Below the pieces are notes generated by a model. That model saw only the letters and a list, made by a program, of their open reading frames with translations, was not told the DNA's origin and did not search any database. A stretch of 27,760 nucleotides of DNA from Mnemiopsis leidyi (lineage: Eukaryota > Ctenophora > Tentaculata > Lobata > Bolinopsidae), in the NCBI GenBank assembly GCA_000226015.1, contig JH154003.1, positions 125,376-153,135 of the forward strand, written 5' to 3'. Shown in pieces: positions 1 to 10,300 of the stretch (position 1 is the stretch's first letter; each line of letters opens with the position of its first letter). Both the position numbers and the translations under genes were made by a program.

Positions 1-79
1 TACGAACTACCTAACAGTTTGTGTAGCAGCTTACAACTACCTAACAGTTTGTGTAGCAGATTACAACTACCTAACAGTT
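1..79. repeat. Tandem repeat, about 30-bp unit, cut by window edge
   Basis: About 2.6 copies of a 30-bp unit built around ACTACCTAACAG and TTTGTGTAGCAG. Units start near 5 and 35, with a partial unit at 65-79. The array may extend left of the window. Its ACCTAACA core resembles the core of the 17-bp minisatellite at 11663-11934, but the units are otherwise different. Confidence 0.85.
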
Positions 80-1054
80 GCAAGACTCCGGGAGCGGATG
101 TGTAGGTTTGTGCCTGCATATATGTCGAAAGAGCTCATATAAGACATGAATTAGCCGAGTATTTCATTTAAGTGACATCAGTAATTCCCTTAATTCATGG
201 CCATCATTTGATAGGGAAGATAAAATTGTAATGTATATAAGTACATGCAGTTTACACCGCACACATACAGCATATTCACATTCGAATTTACTTCGCCTTA
301 AACTTTAGGCTATAGTTACAGTTTACAGTTACAAATCAAAATGGAAACAGCGAAGCTGTTTTGCTGGAATTGCTATCCGTTCTAATTACGATGAATTAAA
401 TCACAATTACACTCACAATTACAATTACACTCACAATTGCACTCACAGGAAATATTTCGAAAAGTATTATGACCAAGTGTGTCCATCAACAGGATGGCAG
501 GTGAAGAAAAATATTCCACATTGCCGGAGTGTGCACGTGCTAATGACGTCAATGCGATGCGGATAGTCTGTACTTACACAGGTCAAACATACTGATGTAG
601 ACCACACAGTGCTTGTAGCTTACATCCTACTCGCTAACTCCATATTGACAGTTGGAGTTCACAGTCAAGTCTTTAGAAAAAATTCGCGTCGTATTCTAAT
701 GGCGAATATGCAGAAAATATATGAAATTTGAGGACAAAATCTGAACGAATTTTGCGAATCACTGTCTTTGCAGCAAGTACAAACGGTCATATCTTCAGAT
801 ACCAAGCATTCAGTAAGTTCACAAAAATGCGAGCCAATCAATAAGAAAGGTTTTAAGAATAGCGTTGCGCAAATAACAAAAGTAGGATTAATTTGGTTCA
901 CGATTGAGGGGGCCGGATTTATCTATGTAAAAATTAAGATTTTGACACTTAAAACATAAAACTAAAAGCAAGAATGTAATTTTATCAAATAATTTTTAAT
1001 GTATATTGAAGATCTGCACGCTAATGCATGATGAAGAGGTAAGTGCATGCTTAC
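80..1054. other. Non-coding stretch, probably GIT intron
   Basis: This lies downstream of the last GIT exon I can place (minus strand). No exon could be supported: the phase requires a one-base completion followed by the third ankyrin repeat, and no open acceptor-linked stretch fits. A small simple repeat (CACAATTACACT-like) lies at about 400-447. A 38-codon plus-strand open stretch at 450-566 follows an AG but matches nothing I know. Confidence 0.4.
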
Positions 1055-3614
1055 CTGGCAACGTCATAAGGCGTGTGGTTATCCTTGTTTATACGGTTAG
1101 GATTAGCACCATAGATAGAAAGCAGTTCGTATTGCAGTAGCTGATCGTGAGCTAGGAATTGGCAAATATTAGACAAGCTTCCGATTTTCCAAACATCTTT
1201 GTTTCATTATCAATCCCCTATATAGTCTACTGAGCAGTATGAGGAACTTAAAAACAAATTTATAGTACTAGTACAGGAATAGCTTGTTAGTAAAGATGGC
1301 GGGAACCTGCTGCAAGGTGTAATGGTGTGCTCTGGTCACTGTTACTGCAGTTCACATCAGCTCCCATAACCAACAGTCTCAGTGTAGTCTCAGCTGAACT
1401 TTGTGTTACTGACAGTAGCAGTTGCTGAGAATAGAAAGTACATAACAATATAAGTAACAATATAAGAACTTAACAACATAAGAACTTAATTCACAATTAA
1501 GACAGACTGAGCAGTTGAGTTGATTGAAACAACGTGTTGAGGAGTTGAAACGTTTTCAAATATCAATCATCAGTAACATCCTTAAATATCAACGGTTAAG
1601 ATCATGATAAAGTGAGCTTAAACAATAGACTAAAAGGATAAAAGGGGGAGTTAAACTGAAAATGCCCAAAACTAGCAAATTCACAAAAGGCCTAAGCACT
1701 CGGGTATGGAGAGTATACTAGTCCCAACATACGGGGGAGAGAGGAAACTAAACAAAAAACTAAGAAAAGCGTTGCGCCCCAAGACAGCAGGTCCATCAAG
1801 TATTGTCCAGTAGAGGAATACCAAACGGATCCACTGTGTTGAGGCCCAACGGTTGTAGAGTTTTATACCTCTGAATAAACCGGTGTTCGTCTATTTCAAG
1901 GGTTTTTGGGCTGCTATTGCAAAAACAAGTACAGTAAACCCTCGATTTACCGGGCATCTCGGAGGAAAGGGTTAAGGCCCGGTAAATAGAGGGGCCCGGT
2001 AAATAGAATTTGATCAAAATTTGGCCTAATTTTAGCCAAAAATAGTAACTTAAGTTATTGATAGCTATATGTAAACGTCATCCTGATCGAATTTCTTGAT
2101 AAAAGTACTCCTTGAGGGATTTAGAACTGTGAGAATGGATCCAACGTTCTCAATTACATCTTTAATTAGTAATCTCAAGATCGATCGTTTTATTGTGTAT
2201 GTATGCCGTGGTTACGTCACATATATCAACATGAGCTGTCAGCTTGCATGTTAAGGCTCTGTCACGGTGTCACATGGCGAAGAGATACCAATACCAAAAT
2301 GTCACCTGTGCCGGTGCCTGCTATTGAAGCTCATATCCCATGGCCTTGTCTGAATCGATCTACGTATCATGCCATCGGCGTATGCGAGTGTCATGCTAAT
2401 ATACGATCGTGTGCTGGACTAGTGAAAAAAAGACGGGACAATTTTTGTGTGAATAGATTGAACAATTTCGGGGAAAAGGAAGGAGGCCCGGTAAATAGAG
2501 GGACCCGGTAAATAGAGGCCCGGTAAATCGAGGGTTTACTGTATTTTGAAACATTGATTAAAATCTTCCCGACTTTCCATATTATGGCTCATTATAAGTA
2601 CCATTGGACGAAATGTTCGCCGAAAATTTGCAAGCCTTACCTTTTTGAAATTGCACATTATAATGGTTTCACTTCTCATTTTAGTGCGTCTGACTATATG
2701 ATATTATTATATGATCAGCGGATAATTTTGTTGATGAATTAGAATATAATGAACTATTTAAAGTTGTAAATATTACATTATTAAGAGAGTCGACATTTAC
2801 TTCATCCATCTTCTGACAGAATCGTCCATCCTTGTATTTTGCCAGAATGAAACTCTCTTTGGTTGGCCTGGAAATCATAGCAGTTAGATCAAAATATTTC
2901 TAAAGATTAAAAAAGTTAATGCCAAATTCTCGATCTTGGCCTATTTCTTCTAACCTTATCATTTTGAAACCTAATGATTATGCTTATCATGCCTTTTCAG
3001 TATCATTGACATACCTTAGCTTATCAGTTGGGCTAGGTTTTGGTGGATAAGATGAACTTTTAGAGCTTGTGTTATACAGCTCATGTTCCCAGATGTTATT
3101 TGCTCCGTTTTGCACGAGATTGTGCAACATCTGAAATAAAATGAACTCTTTTCGCCACAGTTTCTCACAAAAAGACGTATCAACCAATGAAACACATTTA
3201 ACGTTGATAGCAAAATGCATTTTAATCAGTATCATACTTGGAGACGAGGTGGGGCCCAATTCCCATGCTGGAGAGATGCGATTTCTGAGATGTGACGTCC
3301 TAAAGTACGGTGTATCTGACAACAATCACCACACAACAACACACCTCTGTTTACACTTGCCCATGTTGGATCTGGCAAGAAATAAATATGTTTTATTTAT
3401 CAAAATCAGTAAAAAACGCTAAGAATCATGAAATCATTTTATTCAGCACATATTCCTTAGTCATTCCTTAGTGTTAGTGTACAAACACGATTTAATCTTA
3501 AAATGATGCTCGAATAATAATAAGAAGGTGAAATCTCTTACCAGGAGCATTGCAATCAGAGCATTTCACATGTTTAAATGCAGTAGCAACATATGTTTGC
3601 TGCTTGAATGGCAT
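1055..3614 (-). CDS. GIT: ARF GTPase-activating protein GIT family, 5' part (six exons, partial)
   Basis: GIT proteins are ArfGAP scaffolds that inactivate Arf GTPases and join PIX/PAK at adhesions, endosomes and synapses. Exons in coding order: 3542-3614, 3238-3371, 3015-3130, 2801-2867, 1307-1424, 1055-1151. They give 201 residues, all with GT-AG borders and matching phases. The start ATG at 3614 has an in-frame TGA three codons upstream. Residues about 20-43 form the ArfGAP zinc finger: CSDC, 16 residues, CGDC, followed by IHRTLGRHIS, which carries the catalytic arginine. NGANNIWEHEL and then FILAKYK match GIT1/2 in order. Exons 5-6 encode two ankyrin repeats (TPLHLAA, YGANPNRIN). Between FCQK and the first ankyrin repeat it is about 15 residues shorter than vertebrate GIT, so a microexon may be missing. 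The third ankyrin repeat, SHD, coiled coil and paxillin-binding domain must lie left of the window. GIT1 versus GIT2 cannot be decided. Confidence 0.93.
1932..2541. mobile_element. Pogo/Tigger-like MITE in GIT intron 4, TA target duplication
   Basis: A 610-bp non-autonomous DNA transposon. Its terminal inverted repeats are perfect over 24 bp (1932-1955 and 2518-2541), starting CAGTAAACCCTCGATTTA. Both ends are flanked by TA (1930-1931, 2542-2543), as in Tc1/mariner/pogo insertions. Inside each end the motif CCCGGTAAATAGAGG recurs as subterminal direct repeats (about 1978 and 1995 on the left; about 2488 and 2504 on the right). An internal 102-codon plus-strand open frame (2203-2511) has no transposase motif, so I do not treat it as a gene. 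Perfect TIRs suggest recent insertion. Confidence 0.88.
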
Positions 3615-4000
3615 AGCACTTCACCATAAATTCCAAACCTAGAGAATGTATCTGGAATTGTGGCTGAATAAAAATTAAAAGGGTTGAAAGAAAAAAGATC
3701 TGGAACTTCAGATGAGCGGTAATTGTTTTCATTTGTGTCCCATATCCACAAAGTTGGCTTACCAAATAGATAACTGGGGGAAATTCAGGAAAAATGAGGA
3801 AATTTTTGCATCTGAGAGGAAATTTTTTGGTTTGAACTTCCAGAGACGGACTGACAATTGCAGTCAATTAATTTTTTTTAATTTCTTCTCAAGTTTAAAA
3901 CTTTTTAAGATATTTTGTGTTTTATTTAAAATAAAGTTCATATTTTATTGACTTTTCATTTGAAGGGAAGAAATCATTGAAATGTTTTAAATGTTTTTAA

Positions 4001-4176
4001 TGGTCAATGGTAAGAAGAAATTTGATCATTACCATCAAAATTTGATCATAATTTTAGATATTTGACCACATTCATGTTGCTTTTTTGAAGTGGTCATGGT
4101 CCCAATGTTTTATAATTTGACCTAGGCCGAATGGTCAAAAAATCATGGTCATTTTAGCCCCCCCCCGGCCCCCCTA
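4001..4176. repeat. Degenerate TGGTCA/TGACCA-rich repeat ending in a C-tract
   Basis: Six TGGTCA, TTGACCA or TTGACCT motifs lie within about 150 bp (about 4001, 4063, 4091, 4118, 4130, 4145), with two TTTGATCAT copies. They are followed by a run of nine C, GG and six C. It looks like a degenerate repeat or transposon tail. The motifs also match nuclear-receptor half-sites, but nothing else here supports regulation. Confidence 0.4.
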
Positions 4177-4613
4177 ATCTCTATCCCCAAAATTGAAAGT
4201 TGAATTTTCATTATCATTAATACACATGATTTCATTTTCTCTTCAAACTAATTATCTACATTTTAATATTCCAATAGAACTATTAATTGTTAAGATCAAA
4301 TCCATAATATTTTCAACACTACTATTATACAAATAATTTGAGTGTGAACATGGTCATTGATAAAATGATTGAAATATTATGGTAATCTCGCCTTTCACTA
4401 GCTACAAGATGTATGTGACAACTCTATAAGTCCTATTAATCATAAAAAAATCCATGAGTGATCAAAATTGTTATTCTCATTAGTCAGCAGAGGTGGTAAT
4501 AGACTCTGTTGTCAGATCGTTTGTGACCCTGGACCCCCATTGGGGCACTACCCCATGGACTACAAATCTATGTGAGTAGTTCATTTGCTAGTTATTGTAA
4601 TTTTTTCCCATCA

Positions 4614-4648
4614 AATGCCTTTTTGCGCCGAAGGCGCAAAAAGGCATT
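4614..4648. repeat. Perfect palindrome, 16-bp arms, 3-nt loop
   Basis: Arms 4614-4629 (AATGCCTTTTTGCGCC) and 4633-4648 are exact reverse complements separated by GAA. No TA or other clear target duplication was seen. It could be the tip of a decayed foldback element or a simple hairpin; no adjacent gene ends here. Confidence 0.85.
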
Positions 4649-5814
4649 ACTAAGGGTTAACGATCGAGGGGGTGGTTGGAAAATGTGTATACTAGGTTTA
4701 TGTCGTGTGTGTGTTACGTTCGTGCCCACGCTCCTTTATCAAACTTAATCATGTATACGAATACAATAATAGCTGTGTTACCAGACTTAACTGCTTCCGG
4801 CCGACGAATTATGCAATGTATACATGATTGCCTCAATTATGTGTTCTAATCATGCAACAATCGCAACAAGATGTACCATCAATCAAGAGATACGATCAAA
4901 ATTCTTTTAAACTGAAGTTTTATTGAGTAATTTGTCTTGAATGACAGATTACCTAGATTGAAAGATGAATGTAACACGATTTTAAACGTTCAGCCAGACA
5001 ATTTTAATTACGACTTATCCACACCATTTGTAAAAACACATGAACGTTGTACAAATAAAGGTCGCATATACAATACAATAATGGCGACGTTATGCAGAAT
5101 CAAGATATTTGAAACAAACAATGAAAGAAACGCGCTATTGTGTTCAAACTTTGCGCGTGCAGCGTGCAGTTTTCAAATCTTGCATCGAACCGCTACATTA
5201 ATTCGCGCGTTTAACACGTGCAGAACAATGAAATTGACCGAAATGACGTCTGGTTATTTATTCCTCATTCCGTGAATTGTAATAACAATAGGCGATGGCA
5301 TGACACGGGAAATTCAGCGGTCGCCTGACACAATGAAAGCGGCCGCAAGTCTTGTTATCTTTATCCTCAGTTTTTAGGACCAGAAACTGTCTAGAAACCC
5401 TTAAATTGCAAAAACTCGAGCACCGCCAACTGATCTGCCGCCGCATGCTGCCTCAGCGAGTAAGACTGGATATTGATTCTGGATTGGTAAATATGTGTGT
5501 TGGAGCAGTACAGTTCACAGTTTTACTACAAATATCCACAAGCATCGCACATACCTATTTTCAATAATAACCACAGACGAGTGTCTGTGTTGATGTTTAC
5601 AGGTAATGGGAGCTAATTAATAAGACGGACAACAAAAAAGGCAAAAGATGACACCGGAGACTATAATCTTCTCATTCCTAGGCGCTGAGCCACTCGACAG
5701 TGCGTGGCCTGTGCCTGTGCACGCACAGCCATGGTCACCCCGTACTCGGGTTGCGCGTCAGCGAATGTGGGGTTGGACACATTCATTAGAGCTTAGACCA
5801 GCTCTTCGTCACAA

Positions 5815-5842
5815 CATACATGCATACATATACATACATACA
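5815..5842. repeat. Imperfect (CATA)n microsatellite
   Basis: Seven or so CATA-type tetranucleotides with interruptions, in intergenic DNA. Confidence 0.7.
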
Positions 5843-6755
5843 AGGACGCAAAAATTGCACGTGCCAAAACAGGTCAAATGTTTTAAAACTTTGAAGTGTT
5901 GTAACTCCTGTTCCTTATGTTTGTTGTACTTCTAAGTTATCTTGCCAGGTTCACGAATTAGTGCCAGCAGAAAAATAGGAAAGATTCTGCATGCACGTGC
6001 CTTCAATGTTTTGCATGGTTAAATTGTGATGGCTGATTCGACATAACTTCGTTTAGATAAAAAATCTAAAGATTGAATGACGGCAATTTGCCATTTAGCA
6101 TTCTAGCATTTCATGTTTTGCAGAAATCGGCATTGCAAACACCGATATTATCACTCGCATGGTATTTCGCCAGTACCCGCCCGTGCCAAGTCCAGTCACT
6201 CACGAGCCGCCTCTGCTAATTTGTTTTGTTTCTTCAGTGGTACTAGTCGACATGACATCGAAAGGTATTTCCTAAGAACATAGTCTACGGGTAAGTTTGC
6301 ATTAATCATGATTCAGCATTAATCAAAATGCTACAATGAACCCGTGGTAAGGCCATGAAGGCGACATTTTTCGGAAGGTTAAAGGGTAAAAGGGTAAAAA
6401 CAAAATAATAAAATACTTAACGTTGTCAAATAAGTTAATACTGCGTTAACAGTTAAAAAATAAAACATGCATTGTGAAATGAGGAAAACTATTAACATAT
6501 TGATATAATATTACAATAGAAAATACATTATGAATGAGCCATTAAACAAATCTGAGGTAACTGGTTCACCTATATAATGAAATACATTACTGTTTTTTAA
6601 TGGAATTTATTTAGTGGCACGTTTTGAAAATATTAAGCAACAACGAATACCTTTAAAACTCTGGCCAAATCGAAATCGCTATAAAATTAAACTATCAGAG
6701 CTTTGTCCGTTTAACAAAACTGATGGCCGCGACAGTAATGAGTATAAGTAAATTA

Positions 6756-7055
6756 TCAACTTGTCTGACCCTCATTGAAACGAAACTAAAATGCAAATGT
6801 CGGGAGGGTGCACGCTGCTGTACAACATCTGTGATCTGAACTAAATTTGTTTTTGCTCTAACCAGAGCCATGCTATAACCAGAGCCCTCTTACTTGTACA
6901 GCAGCGCGCGATCCGCGTCATTTTATTCTCGGATGAGGTTGTCTGACTTTGTCCGACCCTCATTTGAAGCGAATATGGAATAGTGTGAATATAATGACAG
7001 GAGGTTGCGCGCTGCCGTACAAGGCCAAGGATGAGGGACAAAGTCAGACAAGACT
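6756..7055. repeat. Cluster of direct and inverted repeats, possible transposon remnant
   Basis: TTGTCTGACTTTGTCC (6939-6954) is the exact reverse complement of 7036-7051. TGTCTGACCCTCATT at 6762 recurs in similar form at 6950-6965, and GAGGGTGCACGCTGCTGTAC (about 6804-6823) recurs imperfectly at about 7001-7020. Its core recurs inverted at 6894-6909. The mix suggests a foldback or composite element. No target duplication was identified. Confidence 0.55.
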
Positions 7056-7371
7056 GAAATTCGAGCCGCGCGCTCACGTTCAAGGGATAATTTTGGGCTA
7101 GTTCGTCAAGTAGCATATTGATATGTGCACGCCGCGCAAGTATGTTCTTACGTGCACAAAATAAAACTTTTGATTCATTTCATTGAGAATAACTAGCAAC
7201 AGCTTTCGATTGCCGCCGTATCGTGGACGTTCCATCATATGGTTCCCCAAAGCCGTTACAACAAAAGCAAGGGTATTTAAGAAATCTCGATAAAAATGTC
7301 GTTAAACAATAATTTACCCTACAATAATAAATTAAAACGGTGAATTGCTTGTTCCCATACGAATTTAAATT

Positions 7372-10300
7372 TTAAAATACGTCAATATCTGAAGGCAAAG
7401 TATGAGAACTCTTAACCTTCCCTAAAGTTAAAATAACGTCCATAAAATACTGATTGCTGTCACACAGGGAACTCAATGTCCTAGTCTGGGCAGTCAAAGC
7501 TGATACAATCCCGTTTAGGGTGGACATTATCTGTGAGGACGTCTTTTTGAGAGCTGGCCCGTGTGTCGTCAAGATGCTGCTGATCCACAGCATGTAAAAG
7601 TGTAGATGTCTTGATGCACCCAACTGAAGAAATTCAGTTGTGACGGCCACAACTGACTGTTTACTGTATTCATGAACTTCATAACGTGAAATAACAAAGA
7701 AAAGATAAATAAAACAAGAAAGCAATGCCAATATCAACCTGATCGACGAGGAACTTGAGCAGAGAAGTGAGGTGATGGAGCGGTAAAGCTCCAACCACGT
7801 AGTGTATCCTGTCCTCAGGGACTTGCTCCAATACCTCCACAACCAGATCACTTGTGTTAAGTCTCAGAGCTATAACCAGGGCTTTCAGATACGATTCTGA
7901 AAGTTAAGAAATTATAGAAAAATAATCGTAATAGAAATAATGTCCAAAAAGTGCTGTTATAGGTATAAAATGAATCTTGAGTCAAAACAGGAAGCAGCAA
8001 GTATGCTTACAGAAGCACCGCAGTGCAAGGCAGACTGCAGTGGCAGCATTACAACAGCTACATCGTCCTCCAAATATGGAATAATTGGCCAATTTGAGCA
8101 GTATATATCGCCAATGTTTGCATTCTCCTCGCCGGGCTCAGTGGCGTGAGTCTGTAATCCAGTCACTTGGAGGCGCTAAAGGCTTGAATGTCTTGAGGTA
8201 GGGAGTTCTGAGCTGCGCTGTGCTATGTTGAGCTGGTGTCCGCGCTAAGACCGGTGCCAATATGGGTTCCTCTCGGTAGCTTGAGGGGTCCAGGTTGATA
8301 GTGAGGAGCGTACCGGCCCAGGGACGAAAGTCAGCAGGCAAAAGCTCCCGTACTGGACAGTAGTGGGATAGCACCGGTGAATAGGCACGTAGTTCAGCCC
8401 TACCAAAACAGGCAAACTTGTCCTTTTGCATTCATATTGTATAATTCTTTTTATCTAATATGAAGTGCACTTTTGTTCTGTACCTGATGCGAGAGCAGCT
8501 CTCATTGTTAAAGGTGTAATGTCTGTGTCAAGGTCCACAGGATCGAATGTCAAGGTGTTGTCAAGGGAGTAGATAAGCAGTCCTTCTGTAGTTGCTGCAC
8601 ACCAACTTTGACCTGTGATATCATGTCTTACTCTAGTATCGTTTATAGAACTTACACTTTGGCTTTCAGTATTATAAATTCATGTTTTGCAGTCATTTTC
8701 TTATCCATAAACCATCATTTTACCTTTCGATCCACGAATTTCGTAAGAAAACCTCCTATAACTACCAAAATGCAAGAAATAAATGGTTTCACTGCTTGAA
8801 GCTCCATTGCAGGCATAATCAGTAATATATTACAAGTGTGGTGCTGGGCGATTTATGAGAAGTTTCGGGGGAAATAAAGTGGGCACATAATATTCTGTAA
8901 TATATCGGCGAGACATTCCATTTGATAATCTATAACGGATGATTAATAACAGACAGTGGGAAACCCAACACACACTTAATTCTCGTAACTGTAGGAGGAA
9001 ACGGCTTGTAAATCCCCAGAAGCTAACTTCAATAAAACTCTCACAAACCTGTCGGACAAAACTGGACAGAATGAACGTTGATCTGAGGAGCAACCCTTCG
9101 TTTGGAGAAATCTCCCTTCGATACCCCCGGAAGAGGGATCTCACTTCCATGCTCGTGTTCCTCCGTCTCCATCAGATCTAGCGGGCCCTGGTCTGTCATG
9201 TTGTCACTCCGCAGAAACTGCAACATCGCATCGTACGACAGGTTGCGCGATACTTCGAACCGCTTGATTAGAACTGTTTGTTCAACGTTGTATATACAAA
9301 AGTACTTCGACCTGGGAGACGACTTCACTTTTTAATTATGCTAATCATATTTTGTAGCATAGTGAAGTATAAAAATTAACACAACAGCACTACCGATTGA
9401 AACGAGACTGACAACCCAGCTTAACCCCGCTCTGCAATATCCCTAAAACTCTGCAATATCCCCAACGGCCAACACTACTGAACAAAACCAACCTGCCGCC
9501 GGCGAGAATCACACTCCCGTCCGCACTATAGCTCAAACTGGTAAAACATCGGTTACGTTTCTGAGACTCTGCCGATATGAGGTCCTCCTTGGAGCGACCT
9601 GCCCACAAGTCATTTCTCCCTTCTATACTCCCCACAGTGACTCCCAACTTCAAGTTGTAGAACGTTATCTCCGAGTTCAGGGTCGCAACTGCTATCTAGA
9701 ATGGGTTAATGATTAGTGGACTGTGTCATTGCGAGATAAGTAATTCGTTTATGGACATGTTAGAACCGCAATTTTATACCTCAATATAATGATAATGCTT
9801 CCAAGTGCCAAAAGCTAAAAATGGATCATTTTCGTTACTTTTTTAGCACAACATAACTGTTATAAAAATGACCCAGTCAAATATAGCCTATAGTCTTTTT
9901 CAAGATGGAACTAACATTAAATATTGTTTATTGGGAAAAAAATTATTTATTTGTTAAGTTTTGCCCCACAATGGCCCTGTTCAGTATTGCCACTACTCAG
10001 CCTGCATTTTAGTGACTATTGCATCGTTCATGATAATTACATGGAAATTCTACTCTCTTAGATGTTGAGATGCAGTTAAGAAATCCCAAGAAATTTCTCA
10101 TTCTCAAGGGGTTACACGAAAAGTTATACAGTTACCCGGCTTAAATTTTCTCAAGGTGTCATTTGTGATTTTCAAACAATTATGACTTTTAAGGAGAATT
10201 AGTCAACAATCTACATGTCGTACCGACCACCAAGTTGGCGAAGATATAATGGATTCGCTCGGGCTACATCATACAACAACATGATCTATACCATCACTGA

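Larger units (their letters stand above)
3615..7371. other. Intergenic region between GIT start and PWP2 end
   Basis: No gene could be supported on either strand across about 3.8 kb; the open frames here (the longest are 112 codons at 4937-5275 and 97 codons at 3574-3867) show no recognisable domain. It should hold the GIT promoter (right of 3614) and the PWP2 3' UTR (left of 7372). It contains a TGGTCA-rich stretch ending in a C-tract (4001-4176), a perfect palindrome (4614-4648), a CATA microsatellite (about 5815-5842) and a cluster of direct and inverted repeats (6756-7055), listed separately. Confidence 0.6.

Noticed and set aside
600-690. Possible GIT exon encoding MELASRM followed by GTAAGC
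   Set aside because: All three frames after the nearest acceptor reach a stop before the donor.
665-901. Minus-strand frame with CELTECLVSED resembling the third GIT ankyrin region
   Set aside because: No AG acceptor precedes it in a usable position and the next conserved GIT blocks are absent; the similarity is too short.
2203-2511. 102-codon plus-strand frame inside the MITE
   Set aside because: It has no transposase residues and lies wholly within a non-autonomous element, running into its subterminal repeats.
7957-8431. Minus-strand open frames of 97 and 69 codons over 7957-8431
   Set aside because: They are the reverse strand of the SRP RNA gene and the rest of PWP2 intron 14; they have no splice-consistent link to PWP2 and no domain.
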